Assembly (NCBI GenBank): GCA_963698995.1 | Contig: CAVOTD010000031.1 | Span: 1-64,000, forward strand | Origin: AP-15 sp963698995 | Lineage (GTDB): Bacteria; Pseudomonadota; Alphaproteobacteria; ATCC43930; CGMCC-115725 | Direction: 5' to 3' | DNA: 64,000 nucleotides | In this document: positions 26,876 through 36,853 of the stretch, piece by piece | Layout of the letters: each line of letters begins with the position of its first letter | Numbering within the stretch: position 1 is the first letter of the stretch | Notes under the pieces: generated by a model | The model's database searches: none | Told to the model about the DNA's origin: nothing | Seen by the model: only the letters and a program-made list of their open reading frames with translations | Program-made: the position numbers and the translations under genes

Positions 26876-27387
26876 TGGAGCGCCTTCGCCCGATCGGCAG
26901 GCATCTCGGCGACTGTCCCGGCGCGGGCCCGCTGCAAGGCCCGGATATAGGCGGCAATCGCCCAGCGGTCGGTCGGCGCGACCCGCTCCGCGAACGAGTA
27001 CATCATGCCGTAGCCACTGGTGATGACATCGTAGTAATGCCGGGTCGGCTCGGCGACGATACGCTGAGAGTCGAGCGGCGGTGGCGCCGGGAAGCCGCGC
27101 TCAACGATCATGCCGTGGCCGTCGCCGGTGCCGCCGTGGCACGGCGCGCAGTCGATGCCATAGCGCTCACGACCGCGCTGCAGCAGTGCCAGTGACAATT
27201 CCGGTGGCGGCTCGGGAGTCTCGCGCGCCACCATGCCGTCCGGCGGAGTCAGTGGCCATTCGAGGCCGTTGGGCGGCTTTTCGGCGACGTGCCAGGTCTT
27301 GTCCTTGGGCTGGATCGACATGTCGTTGTCGCAGCCCGCCAGCACCAACTCAGCGGCGATCATGGCTGCCAATAGACGACATTGCAT
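26872..27387 (-). CDS. actE: alternative complex III monohaem cytochrome c subunit ActE
   Basis: A 171-aa lipoprotein-type cytochrome c. MQCRLLAAMIAAELVLAGC gives a lipobox (LAGC), so the start at 27387 is preferred although ATG 27363 overlaps the actD stop by 4 nt in the usual coupled way. The haem-binding motif is CAPCH and a distal-Met region GYGMMYSF follows. NGLEWPLTPPDGMVARE and the C-terminal RWAIAAYIRALQRAR are typical ActE features. It passes electrons from the pentahaem ActA to the oxidase; ActA is not present in this window. Confidence 0.88.
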   Translation of the reverse strand: MQCRLLAAMIAAELVLAGCDNDMSIQPKDKTWHVAEKPPNGLEWPLTPPDGMVARETPEPPPELSLALLQRGRERYGIDCAPCHGGTGDGHGMIVERGFPAPPPLDSQRIVAEPTRHYYDVITSGYGMMYSFAERVAPTDRWAIAAYIRALQRARAGTVAEMPADRAKALQ

Positions 27388-27881
27388 GGCGCGAATTCCT
27401 CGATCACGGAGCGGATGCGCGCCGGATCGAATTGCGGGTCGGCTTGGTCGACAGTCAGCAGAAAGCGATCCTGGCTCGCCCCGGCGAAGCCGGGGAGGGC
27501 CATAATGCGCTGATACGGCGAGGGCAGGCCGGCCAGTGCGAAAAAACCGACGAATCCCGCCAGAACGGCGCACAGTACTGCGATTTCGAAGGCGATCGGG
27601 ATGAATGCCGGCCAGCTCGCCAGAGGACGGCCACCGATATTGATCGGGTAGGAGATCGCAGCGCCGTACCACTGCATGCCGAAGCCGGCGACGAGGCCGA
27701 GGATCCCGGCCGCGAACACCACCATCGGCAAGACCGGCCAGGGCCGCGGCAGCACCGCGTCGAGCGCTTCAACCGGGTAGGGCGTGTAGGTTTCGAGCCG
27801 GGTGAAGCCGCTGCCGCGCAGCCTCGCCGTGGCCCGCACCAGCGCCGTCTCGTCGGTGAATTCGGCGGCGATGACGCTCAT
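27360..27881 (-). CDS. actD: alternative complex III subunit ActD (DUF3341)
   Basis: Intact 173-aa DUF3341 protein. Its N-terminal 45 residues form a small cytoplasmic domain (LRGSGFTRLETYTPYPVEAL); two membrane helices follow (LPMVVFAAGILGLVAGFGMQ and IPIAFEIAVLCAVLAGFVGF) and the C-terminus has FLLTVDQADPQFD and APCNVVYW. ActD anchors the soluble part of complex III; catalysis is not attributed to it. Overlap of 4 nt with actC upstream. Confidence 0.9.
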   Translation of the reverse strand: MSVIAAEFTDETALVRATARLRGSGFTRLETYTPYPVEALDAVLPRPWPVLPMVVFAAGILGLVAGFGMQWYGAAISYPINIGGRPLASWPAFIPIAFEIAVLCAVLAGFVGFFALAGLPSPYQRIMALPGFAGASQDRFLLTVDQADPQFDPARIRSVIEEFAPCNVVYWQP

Positions 27882-29251
27882 CCGCGCCGTTCCTCCGGCG
27901 GCAGGATTTCCTTCAGCTCAAAGACTGCAACAACCGGCACATACCGCACGATCAAGAGGAAGGCAGCGGCGGCCATGCCGGCCGAGCCGAAGAGGGTCAG
28001 CCAATCCCACAGGGTGCCGGCATAGTGGCCCCAGGCAGAGGGCAGGAAATCCTCGTAGAGCGAGGACACGACCAGCATGATGCGCTCGAGCCACATGCCG
28101 ACGATGACGCCGAAGGCGACCCCGCAGACTACCCACGCGTTACGCCGCAAGGACTTCAACCACAGGATCTGGGGAACGAGGACATTGAGAACCACCGCGC
28201 CCCAGAACGACCATGCCCAGGTGCCGGTGAACCGGTGCAACGCGGTCGCGCGCTCGAACCGGTCGTCGCCGTAGAACGGCAATAGCGCATCGACGAGGTA
28301 GGCGTAGGCGAGCAAGAGACTGCACAGCAACAAGAACGTGATCATCAGATCGAGGTGCCGCGCGGTGATGTATGCTTCGAGCCGGTAGAGCCGGCGCAGA
28401 GGAATGACCAGCAACAGAACCGTCGCGAAGCCCGACAGCACCGCGCCGAACACGAAAAACGGCGAGAACTGCGTCGAGTGCCACCCAGGCAGCAATCCGC
28501 CGGAGAAATCCAGCCCCACGATCGAATGCACTGAGATCACCAAAGGCGCCATCAACGACGCCAACAGGCCATAGGCGGTCCTGTGCAGCCGCCACTGCCG
28601 ATAGGATCCGGTCCAGCCGAGCGCCAATATGCCGTAGACGAGCCGGCGCCGCGGCGTCACGGCGCGGTCGCGCACGAGTGCAACATCGGGCAGCAGGCCG
28701 AGATACCAGAACAGGATCGACGAGATCACATAGGTCAAGATCGCGAAGAAATCCCACAGCAGCGGGCTGCGGAATTGCGGCCATAGCCCCATCGTGTTGG
28801 GAATTGGAAAGAGCCAATAGAAGAAACTCGGCCGGCCGAGATGCAGGATCGGCATGATCGCTGCTGCCGCGGCGGCGCAAAGGGTCATGCTCTCGGCGAT
28901 GCGGTTGACCGCCGAGCGCCATTCCGATTGGGTCAGGTAGAACAGCGCCGAAATGATCGTGCCGCCGCTGGCTATGCCGATCCACCAGACGTAATTGGCG
29001 ATCGCAAAGCCCCAGGCGACCGGGATGTCGATCCCCCAGATCCCGACCCCGGCGATGAACAGCCATTCGACGGCGAGAACGAAGACGCCGGTCAGCGCCA
29101 CAGCGAGGGTGAACCCACCCCACCACCACACGACGCGCTCCGGTCGCAATGTCTGATCCGCGACCGTCGCGCTGATCGTCGCCAGATTCTGCCCCGGCTG
29201 CATCACCGGCGCTGTCGCGGGTTCGGCCCAATCGGCGCTGACGAGCACCAT
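27878..29251 (-). CDS. actC: alternative complex III quinol-site subunit ActC (NrfD/PsrC-like)
   Basis: Intact 457-aa integral membrane protein of the NrfD/PsrC family with about ten helices, for instance VALTGVFVLAVEWLFIAGVG, AIANYVWWIGIASGGTIISA, LIPL-type FVFGAVLSGFATVLLLVIPL and LMITFLLLCSLLLAYAYLVD. It holds a quinol site facing the periplasm in alternative complex III. ATG 29251 lies two bases after the actB stop. It is the best preserved act gene here. In an intact operon ActB would dock on its periplasmic face, but only a fragment of actB remains. Confidence 0.92.
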   Translation of the reverse strand: MVLVSADWAEPATAPVMQPGQNLATISATVADQTLRPERVVWWWGGFTLAVALTGVFVLAVEWLFIAGVGIWGIDIPVAWGFAIANYVWWIGIASGGTIISALFYLTQSEWRSAVNRIAESMTLCAAAAAAIMPILHLGRPSFFYWLFPIPNTMGLWPQFRSPLLWDFFAILTYVISSILFWYLGLLPDVALVRDRAVTPRRRLVYGILALGWTGSYRQWRLHRTAYGLLASLMAPLVISVHSIVGLDFSGGLLPGWHSTQFSPFFVFGAVLSGFATVLLLVIPLRRLYRLEAYITARHLDLMITFLLLCSLLLAYAYLVDALLPFYGDDRFERATALHRFTGTWAWSFWGAVVLNVLVPQILWLKSLRRNAWVVCGVAFGVIVGMWLERIMLVVSSLYEDFLPSAWGHYAGTLWDWLTLFGSAGMAAAAFLLIVRYVPVVAVFELKEILPPEERRG

Positions 29252-29252
29252 T

Positions 29253-29840
29253 TCAGGCTTCGTCGATCTCAGGGTTGCGGTTGAAGAGCCGCGTCGCATA
29301 GGTCGTGCGCGGGCGCGTGTTCAACTCTTCGAGCAGGGCGTAATCGAGCGGGCTCGCCTTGCGCGACCGCACGGCGCTTTCCGGGTCGTTTCGATCGCCG
29401 AATACGATCGCCTGGGTCGGGCAGGCCTGCTGGCAGGCGGTCTTGATCTCGCCGTCGCGGATCGGCCGATCTTCGCGATCGGCCACGATCTTGGTTTCGC
29501 GGATACGCTGGATGCAGTAGGTGCATTTTTCCATGACCCCGCGGCCGCGGACGGTAACATCGGGGTTCCATGACATCGCCGGGCGGCCTTCGCGGCCGGC
29601 AAAATCGTAGAAATTGAAGCGGCGGACCTTGTACGGGCAGTTGTTCGAGCAAAACCGCGTGCCGACGCATCGGTTGTAGACCATGACGTTGAGCCCGTCG
29701 GAATCGTGCACCGTGGCGCCGACCGGGCATACCACCTCGCACGGCGCATCCTCGCAATGCATGCAGGGCACCGGCTGGAACAGGATCTCCGGATCGGCGG
29801 ATGCGCCGCCCCAATACCGGTCGATGCGGATCCAGTGCGG
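29253..29840 (-). pseudogene. actB: actB 3' fragment (four-cluster Fe-S part only)
   Basis: The frame from about 29840 down to 29253 encodes the C-terminal ferredoxin-like part of ActB: HWIRIDRYWGG, then PCMHCEDAPCEVVCP, CVGTRFCSNNCPYKVRRFNF, EKCTYCIQRI and KTACQQACPTQAI, i.e. cysteine sets for one [3Fe-4S] and three [4Fe-4S] clusters. The molybdopterin-like N-terminal two thirds of ActB (usual total near 1000 aa) and actA are missing. Upstream of residue H at 29837 the DNA is the mgtC gene in another frame, so this is a deletion junction and no plausible start codon remains before the first cysteine set. The operon's ACIII cannot assemble its redox arm from this copy. Confidence 0.85.
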
Positions 29841-30495
29841 CGAGCTCACGCACCAGTTCCGGCGTCGCCTGCGCCGGCTGCGCTGCACGCCAGGTGATGT
29901 GATAGCGAATGGCACAAACCTGCCCGCGGGACTGGAAAAAGATGCGGCGGGGGTTGACGGAAAACCCGGATGTGACAAGACGCGGCAAGATCTGCTGCTC
30001 GACCGCTGCGCCGGTCTCAAAGGCGATCCGGAGCTCGGCACGGCGCTCTCGCTCGACACGTTTTTCGACCCATTTGAGACACCACAGAACGAACAAGGCG
30101 AGAGCCATCGCGGCGAGACCCAGGCCGAGTTGGCCGCCGCCAAAGCACAAGCCCATCACGGTGACGAACCACAACGTTGCCGCTGTGGTGACTCCCTGCA
30201 CGAGGTCGTTGCGCCGCACAATAGCGCCGGCGCCAATGAACCCCATCCCCGATAAGATACCGAGCGGCAAGCGCATCAGATCGAGCGTGACGAACGAGCC
30301 GGCTGACTTGCCGGCAATTGGCAGCAGCAGATTGACCTGGATCATGCTGATTGCGGCGGCCAGCGCGACGAGCATCGTTGTCCGCAAGCCCACCGGCCGA
30401 TTGTGCTCGCCGCGATTGAGGCCGATTGCGGCGCTCGCAATCGCGGTCAGCGCCAAGCGCAGCGCGATTGAGGACCACTCGATATGGGCCGGCAT
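29841..30495 (-). pseudogene. mgtC: MgtC/SapB family membrane protein, 3' end cut by deletion
   Basis: About 218 residues of an MgtC-type inner-membrane protein: EWSSIALRLALTAIASAAIG, the family signature GLNRGEHNRPVGLRTTML, GILSGMGFIGAGAIVRR and VTTAATLWFVTVMGLCFGGG, then a cytoplasmic C-domain. MgtC proteins support growth in low Mg2+ or inside hosts. The normal C-terminus is replaced at about 29840 by sequence from inside actB, read out of frame, so translation continues over 180 aberrant codons to 29269. It starts 17 nt after the GH15 gene. The protein may still fold because the MgtC domain itself is nearly complete. Confidence 0.8.
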
Positions 30496-30511
30496 ATCGG
30501 CTCTCCCCTGG

Positions 30512-32273
30512 CTACCCTCCGCCGCGTTGCAGCACCGCCCCGCAAAGCCCCAGCGCGGTATTAATCAGAGCTAAGTGGCTGAGGGCCTGCGGGAAATTCC
30601 CAAGCATCCGCTGTCGCGCCGTGTCCCATTCCTCGGAGAGCAGCCCGACATCGTTGCATAACGCCAGCACACGCTCGAAATATGCCCGCGCCTCCGCGCT
30701 GCGTCCTTGCATGTGGAGACAATCGGCAAGCCAGCAGGTGCAGGCGATGAAGGCGCCTTCGGCGGGGCCGTTCGCTCTGGACCAGCGGCGGACCAGCCAA
30801 TCCTCGACGAGTTCGCCTTCGATGGCAGCGATCGTGCCGATGATCCGCGGATCATCGATGGGCAAAAACCCAACCAGCGGCAAAAGCAGCAAGCTTGCGT
30901 CGAGCGTCTCCGACCCGAACGATTGGACGAAACTGTTGCGCGCTGGGCTGAACCCGTCGCGGCAGATCCGCCTATGGATCGTTTCTCGCAAGCTTTCGAG
31001 CTGGCGCCGACGCGCGGTGTCAATGTGCGCGAGCTTCAGGAAGCGATCGATCCCGACCCACGCCATCACCTTCGAATGGGTGAAATGTTGCGGGGGCCCC
31101 CGGGTCTCCCAGATCCCTTGGTCGGGACGCTCCCACACTCTTTCCAGATGGGCGCTGATGGCTTGTTCAATAGCAATATCCCACGGCCGACCATCGAGAC
31201 CGACCTGAGCGCAAAGATGCAGCGAGTTCGAGCACCTCGCCGTAGATGTCGAGCTGAAACTGGTCTACTGCCGGATTACCGACCCGCACGGGACTTGCGC
31301 CATCATACCCCTGAAGCCACGGCAGATCGTACTGGCCGATATGGCGCGATCCATCAACGCGATACATTGTCCGCAGATGCTCTGGTGCGCCTGCGGCGGC
31401 CCGCAGCAGCCAGTCGCGCCATGCGCGTGCCTCCTCCCGGTACCCTGCATTGAGAAAAGCCGACAGAGCAAAAGTCGAATCACGCAACCAGGTGTAGCGA
31501 TAATCCCAATTGCGCTTACCCCCCGGCACCTCGGGCAGTGACGTCGTCGGCGCCGCGACGATACCGCCGGTCTCGCGATCCGTCAGCGCCTGCAGCGTGA
31601 TCAGGGAGCGCTTGACCGCACCGGGCCAATCGGTCGGGGCGGTGAACCGCGCCGCCCATTGCGTCCAGTATTTCCGGGTCAACTCTACGACGGCCGCGAG
31701 GTCGATCCCGGATGGTTCGGGCTCGTGCGACAGGCCATATTGTAATGTGAAGGTGACACTCTCGCCGGCGGTGATCGTGAATTCGGCCACGATCCGCTCG
31801 GCGATGCAGGCGATGTCGATCGGCGAGCGGAACACCACCAAGTCCGGGCCCACGACGCCGCGCGCGACGCGCGGCTCGACCCGCAGCCAGGGCGGGATAT
31901 TGCCGTAGTCGAAGCGCAACGCCAGATCGAGCACCATCTCTATCTCGCCTGCCTCGCCGGTAACCTTGCGGATCACCGCCCGATGCTTCGTGCCGATCGG
32001 CATCAGATCGGTGATGCAGACAACTCCGCTCTCGGTTTCGTAGCGAGTTTCAAGGATTAGCGTATCGCCAAGGTAGCGCCGGAAGTTGCGGTGCGGTTCG
32101 TGACGAGGGGCGATCTTCCAGCGCCCATGGCGTTCGTCACCGAGTAGAGCCGCGAACCACGCATCGCTGTCGAAATGCGGCCAGCACAGCCAGTCGATTG
32201 CGCCGTCGCGTGCCACCAAAGCGGCACTGCGGCGGTCGCCGATCAACGCGTAGTCCTCGATCCGTTTGCTCAC
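30512..32273 (-). pseudogene. glycoside hydrolase family 15 (glucoamylase-like), one frameshift
   Basis: Cytoplasmic GH15 enzyme, likely a glucoamylase or trehalase-type glucosidase. GTG 32273 opens SKRIEDYALIGDRRSAALV and GAIDWLCWPHFDS, the usual N-terminus; then RNWDYRYTWLRDSTFAL, the family's substrate-binding motif, and GYDGASPVRVGNPAVDQFQL. The frame stops at about 31167 in sequence reading out of sense; removing one base at about 31223 restores LHLCAQVGLDGRPWDIA and continues WERPDQGIWETRGPPQHFTH, which includes the catalytic glutamate region, to the stop at 30512. Repaired length is about 586 aa, normal for the family. It heads the leftward transcription unit with mgtC. Confidence 0.85.
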
Positions 32274-32295
32274 CGTTCCGTCGTTCCGCCGGCTC

Positions 32296-32321
32296 GGAAC
32301 CGCTCCAACCGACGCAACGTT
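32296..32321 (+). promoter_or_regulatory. EcfG-type promoter match (GGAAC-N17-CGTT)
   Basis: GGAAC at 32296-32300 and CGTT at 32318-32321, 17 nt apart, lie 69 nt ahead of the ATG of the TPP enzyme. The GH15 gene is divergent from the same 116-nt gap. This is the second match to the general stress consensus inside the island. Confidence 0.6.
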
Positions 32322-32389
32322 AAACGGAATAACGGGCCAATGGTTTCGTCTGGCCTCCCGATCGAACCTCACGCCAAGGATGGGAACCC

Positions 32390-34185
32390 ATGTCCAAGAC
32401 CGTCGGCGACTTCTTTATCGAGCGCCTGCATCAGTGGGGCGTGCGAAGGATCTATGGCTATCCCGGCGATGGCATCAATGGCGTGTTCGGGGCGTTGCAG
32501 CGCGCCGAGGGCAAGATCGAGTTCATCCAGGTTCGGCACGAGGAGATGGCCGCTTTCATGGCGTCGGCGCACGCCAAGTTCACCGGCGAACTCGGCGTCT
32601 GCATCGCAACTTCGGGGCCTGGTGCGGCGCATCTCGTCACCGGACTCTACGACGCGCGGCTGGATCACATGCCGGTGCTGGCGATTACCGGCCAGCAGGC
32701 ACGGATGGCGATAGGCGGACACTACCAGCAAGAGGTCGATCTGCCGGCGATGTTCAAGGACGTCGCCGGCGCCTTCGTACACACCGCGACCATGCCGGCA
32801 CAGGTGCGCCACCTGACCGACCGTGCGGTCCGCATCGCCATCGCCGAGCGCCGGGTGACGGCGATGGTTTTCCCCAACGATCTGCAGGATCTCGAATACG
32901 AAGAGCCGCCGCGGGCGCACGGCACCTTGCATTCGGGAATTGGCTACAAGGCGCCCAGGATCGTCCCTTACGAGCAGGACCTGCAGCAGGCCGCCGAGGT
33001 GCTTAATGCCGGCAAAAAGGTCGCGATCCTGGTCGGCGCCGGCGCGCTGCACGCCACCGACGAGGTCATCGCCGTGGCCGACCGGCTCGGGGCCGGGTGT
33101 CGCCAAGGCGCTGCTCGGCAAGGCTGCGCTGCCCGACGATCTGCCTTGGGTGACCGGCTCGATCGGCCTGCTCGGCACCAAGCCCTCGCTACGATCTGAT
33201 GACCGAGTGCGACACCTTGCTGATGATCGGCTCGGGCTTTCCTTATTCGGAATTCCTGCCCAAGGAGGGTCAGGCGCGGGCGGTGCAGATCGACATCGCG
33301 CCGGAAATGCTGAGCCTGCGCTATCCGATGGAAGTGAACCTGGTCGGCGATGCGGCGGAGACGCTGCGGGCGTTGCTGCCGCTGCTGCATGAACGCAGGG
33401 ACCATGCTTGGCGCAAGCGCATCGAGGGCTGGACCGCGAAATGGTGGAAGACGCTCGAAGAGCGCGCAATGCAGCCGGCCAACCCGATCAACCCGCAGCG
33501 CGTTGCGTGGGAATTGTCGCCGCGCCTCCCCGAGCGGGCAATCATCACCAGTGATTCCGGCTCCTGCGCCAACTGGTATGCGCGCGACCTGAAGATCAGG
33601 CGCGGCATGATGTGCTCGCTGTCGGGCGGTCTCGCCTCGATGGGTGCCGCAGTGCCCTACGCGATTGCCGCCAAGTTCGCCCATCCCGACCGGCCGGTCA
33701 TTGCGCTGGTCGGCGACGGCGCCATGCAGATGAACAACATGGCCGAGCTGATCACCGTCGCCAAATATTGGCGGCAATGGAAAACCCCGCGCTGGGTCTG
33801 CGGCGTCTTTAATAACGAGGACCTCAACCAGGTCACCTGGGAGCAGCGGGTTATGGAGGGCGACCCGAAATTCAACGCGTCGCAGCGCATCCCCAATGTG
33901 CCCTATCACAAATTCGCCGAGCTGATCGGGCTGAAGGGCATCTTTGTCGACAATCCCGATCGGGTCGGTCCGGCCTGGGAGGAGGCGCTCGCCGCCGATC
34001 GGCCGGTGGTCGTCGAGTTCAAGACCGATCCCGAGGTGCCGCCGCTGCCGCCGCACATCACGCTGAAGCAGGCCAAGGCTTTTGCCGAGGCGTTGATCAA
34101 GGGTGACCCGGAGGAAGGCGGGGTCATAGCCGGCACCGCGCGCCAGGTGCTCTCGTCGATCCTGCCCGGAAAATCAGGACAGTGA
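32390..34185 (+). pseudogene. thiamine pyrophosphate-dependent enzyme (pyruvate oxidase/ALS-like), two frameshifts
   Basis: A three-domain TPP enzyme of the acetolactate synthase/pyruvate oxidase superfamily. The N-terminal Pyr domain has YGYPGDGINGVFGAL, the catalytic glutamate in VRHEEMAAFMA and TSGPGAAHLVTGLYDA; the central domain contains KKVAILVGAGALHA; the C-terminal PP domain has GGLASMGAAVPYAIAA and the TPP/Mg motif VALVGDGAMQMNNMAEL-type ending in FNNEDL. The frame shifts by one extra base near 33098 and again near 33189; between them the third frame reads VAKALLGKAALPDDLPWVTG, so removing both bases gives an uninterrupted protein of about 598 aa. It starts an operon with the enolase-superfamily gene (stop and start overlap). 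Confidence 0.85.
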
Positions 34186-35282
34186 TGGCGTGCGAAGCAC
34201 CTCTCGGGCGGGTTTCGGCGGCGGCTTACGAAATCCCGACCGACGCGCCCGAGGCAGACGGCACGCTCGAATGGGACAGCACCGTATTGGTGCTAGTCGA
34301 GATCGAGGCAGGCGGCGAGACCGGGCTAGGCTACACCTATAGTGACGCCGCGATTGTCGCATTGATCGAACGGAAGCTCGCATCGCTGATTGCTGGGCAT
34401 TCGGCACTCGACATTGGAGGCGCCAACGTCGCGCTCTGGCGCAGCATCCGCAATCTCGGTCGCTCCGGACTGGTCGCGACCGCGATATCGGCAATCGATG
34501 CAGCGCTATGGGATTTGAAAGCCAAGCTTCTCGGGGTTTCTGCAGCCGCGCTTCTCGGGCGCCGCCGCAACACGGTGCCGATCTACGGCAGCGGGGGGTT
34601 CACCTGCTACGCCGACGCGCGGCTGCGCGAGCAACTTGCGGGTTGGGTCGAGAATGATGGCTGTCGCTGGGTCAAAATGAAAATCGGCAGCGACCCGGCG
34701 CGCGACCCGCAACGCGTGGCCGGCGCGCGCGACGCGATCAGGGATGCCGGTCTGTTCGTCGATGCAAATGGCGCGCTCGCGGCGAAACACGCGCTGGTGT
34801 TGGCCGAGCGCATTGCCGAACACGAGGTTACGTGGTTCGAGGAACCGGTCAGTTCCGACGATGTCGACGGGCTCGCACTGATGCGGGCCCGCGCACCGGC
34901 CGGGATGGACATCGCCGCCGGGGAGTATGGCTACAATCTCGATGATTTCCGTCGCCTCCTCGCCCAGCCATCCGTGGATGTCCTGCAGGCCGACGCGACA
35001 CGCTGCGGCGGCATCTCCGGTTTTCTGCAGGTTGCCGCATTGTGCGAGGCGCAACATATCGATCTGTCGGGTCATTGCGCGCCGGCCTTACATTTGTCGG
35101 TCGCATGCGCGGTGCCGCGGCTGCGGCACCTCGAATGGTTCCACGATCATGTCCGCATAGAGCAGATGCTGTTCGACGGAGCACCGACACCCCGCGATGG
35201 CGAGATCGCCCCCGATCTTTCGCGCCCAGGCCTCGGTCTCGTCTTCAAGGAGCGGGACGCAGAGCGCTACCGCATCGGGTGA
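34185..35282 (+). CDS. enolase-superfamily enzyme, mandelate racemase/muconate lactonizing type
   Basis: Intact 365-aa member of the MR/MLE family. The capping domain occupies the first 120 residues; the barrel carries the K-x-K motif in WVKMKIGSD, metal ligands Asp in VDANGAL, Glu in WFEEPVSSDD and Glu in AAGEYGYN, then Asp in LQADATRCGG and His in LSGHCAP as the second base. This set (K-x-K plus His-Asp) fits dehydratases or racemases acting on acid sugars. The exact substrate is not predictable. ATG 34185 shares its first base with the stop of the TPP enzyme. Neighbouring gluconate-dehydrogenase-type genes make an aldonic acid substrate plausible. Confidence 0.9.
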   Translation: MACEAPLGRVSAAAYEIPTDAPEADGTLEWDSTVLVLVEIEAGGETGLGYTYSDAAIVALIERKLASLIAGHSALDIGGANVALWRSIRNLGRSGLVATAISAIDAALWDLKAKLLGVSAAALLGRRRNTVPIYGSGGFTCYADARLREQLAGWVENDGCRWVKMKIGSDPARDPQRVAGARDAIRDAGLFVDANGALAAKHALVLAERIAEHEVTWFEEPVSSDDVDGLALMRARAPAGMDIAAGEYGYNLDDFRRLLAQPSVDVLQADATRCGGISGFLQVAALCEAQHIDLSGHCAPALHLSVACAVPRLRHLEWFHDHVRIEQMLFDGAPTPRDGEIAPDLSRPGLGLVFKERDAERYRIG

Positions 35283-35288
35283 GCCAAG

Positions 35289-36215
35289 GTGGCGTACACC
35301 GGCACATCGACTGGGTTCGGGTTTCTGGCGCTTGCCGCGCTAGGTGCGGTTGTCGTGCTGGGGAGCGCGCAGCGCCGTCATCTGAGCCGCCGCTCGCTTT
35401 CGCCGCCCGCGACCACGCCGGCGCGGCAACAGGCGGCGCGGCAGCTCAATCGCGCTTCAGCGTTATTGGCTGGCGCGGCCTTGGCGGATAGCGCGGTCGA
35501 GCACTACCGCGGATCGTTTCACAACAAGGTGATGTACCTGCCGCTCGGCATCGCATCGCAGGCAGTCTTTGCCAGCCTGCACGGGACAGTTGATCAAGGT
35601 CCCGATTCCCGGCGGGAGGCAAGCCACTGGCTGGCAGTAGTTAATGGCATAGCCGGTCTCGGCTTTCACTTTTACAATATTGCAAAGCGCCCGGGCGGCG
35701 TCAGCTGGATAAATTTGTTCTACGCTGCTCCATTTGGCGCTCCGGCGGCACTGTCGTTGGGCGGGATGCTCGGCCTATTGGCAGAGCGATTGCGGGCGGG
35801 CGGAACGACAATTGGTGGTGTCACGCCGGGCCGCTTTGTAGCTTGGTTAACCGCCGCAGGACTCCTTGGCACCGCCGGCGAGGCCGGCCTACTACATTTC
35901 CGGGGCGCTTTTCACAACCCCGCGATGGTGATCCCGATCACCGCACCGCCCATTGCCTCAGTGCTGCTGATCCGGATTACTACGTCGTCTTCGCATTCCT
36001 TGGCGGCCGCTCGATGGTGGCTGCGGCTGCTGATCGCCGTCGGCTTCGTCGGCTCGGCCTTCCACGCCTATGGCATCCAACGAAACATGGGCGGCTGGCG
36101 TAATTGGTCGCAGAACCTGCTGAATGGCCCCCCCTTACCGGCGCCTCCGGCATTTACCGCATTGGCGATGTCCGGGCTCGCCGCGTTGAGCTTGATCGAG
36201 GCAGAAGCGCAATGA
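35289..36215 (+). CDS. membrane protein with internal duplication, GMC-operon associated
   Basis: Intact 308-aa protein with about eight hydrophobic segments; I do not know a named family. Two halves repeat the same motifs: EHYRGSFHNKVMYLP and later LHFRGAFHNPAMVIP; then GFHFYNIAKRPGG followed by later AFHAYGIQRNMGG. Histidines in FHNKV/FHNPA and FHFYN/FHAYG are symmetrical and could bind haem or metal, which would suit an electron-transfer partner of the dehydrogenase encoded next. GTG start; the stop overlaps the next gene's ATG by 4 nt, so it belongs to the operon. Confidence 0.7.
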   Translation: MAYTGTSTGFGFLALAALGAVVVLGSAQRRHLSRRSLSPPATTPARQQAARQLNRASALLAGAALADSAVEHYRGSFHNKVMYLPLGIASQAVFASLHGTVDQGPDSRREASHWLAVVNGIAGLGFHFYNIAKRPGGVSWINLFYAAPFGAPAALSLGGMLGLLAERLRAGGTTIGGVTPGRFVAWLTAAGLLGTAGEAGLLHFRGAFHNPAMVIPITAPPIASVLLIRITTSSSHSLAAARWWLRLLIAVGFVGSAFHAYGIQRNMGGWRNWSQNLLNGPPLPAPPAFTALAMSGLAALSLIEAEAQ

Positions 36216-36853
36216 GCGAGCGCTATCCCGGCTACGATGTGCTGGCCAAACGGCACAGCCTGTCCTGGAACGAGCAGACCCGGCGGGTTATCGACCAGCG
36301 GCTTGCTTTGCCGCGTGAGCCGCGCTTTCTCGACGGCGATGACTGGCAGACCCTCGTAGCAATCTGCGATCGCATCGTGCCGCAGCCGCAGACGCGTCCG
36401 CCGGTGCCGCTCGCGGCGATGGTCGACGCCAAATTGTTTGAGGATCGCGGCGACGGCTATCGTGACCACCGGCTGCCGCCGCTCCGCACGGCGTGGCCAT
36501 ATGGGTTGCGCGCAATCGATGAGGAGGCGCGGCGCCGTCACGGCGTGCGCTTTCACAGGCTCGAGACAGCAGAGCAGGATGCCCTCCTTCGCGCAGCGCA
36601 GCAGGGCGCGCTCGATGACGCGGCCTGGAACGGCATGGACTGCGCGATCTTCTTCGCCAAACGCCTGTTGCCGGACATCGTCACGGCCTATTACGCCCAT
36701 CCGATCGCGTGGAACGAGATCGGCTTCGGCGGCCCGGCGAGCCCGCGGGGCTATGTGCGGATGGATTTCGATCGCCGCGATCCTTGGGAAGCGGCCGAGG
36801 CCCGGCCCGGCCACGAGGACGAGGCCGCCCGAGAAAATGCCCGTGTCGGATGA
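36212..36853 (+). CDS. gluconate 2-dehydrogenase subunit 3 family protein
   Basis: Intact 213-aa protein from ATG 36212. The segment FLDGDDWQTLVAICDRIVPQ and DAKLFEDRGDGYRDHRLPP, then ETAEQDALLRAAQQG and AYYAHPIAWNEIGFGGPASP, are the signature of the small subunit of membrane-bound flavin dehydrogenases. In gluconate dehydrogenase this subunit carries a Tat signal and escorts the large subunit across the membrane; here no twin-arginine signal is apparent, so export is uncertain. It overlaps the GMC gene by 17 nt, supporting a two-subunit enzyme. Confidence 0.85.
   Translation: MSERYPGYDVLAKRHSLSWNEQTRRVIDQRLALPREPRFLDGDDWQTLVAICDRIVPQPQTRPPVPLAAMVDAKLFEDRGDGYRDHRLPPLRTAWPYGLRAIDEEARRRHGVRFHRLETAEQDALLRAAQQGALDDAAWNGMDCAIFFAKRLLPDIVTAYYAHPIAWNEIGFGGPASPRGYVRMDFDRRDPWEAAEARPGHEDEAARENARVG

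Noticed and set aside
29269..30495. MgtC-ferredoxin fusion protein
   Set aside because: The open frame spans both, but the Fe-S cysteines are encoded in a different frame, so translation beyond 29840 gives nonsense; treated as a deletion junction.
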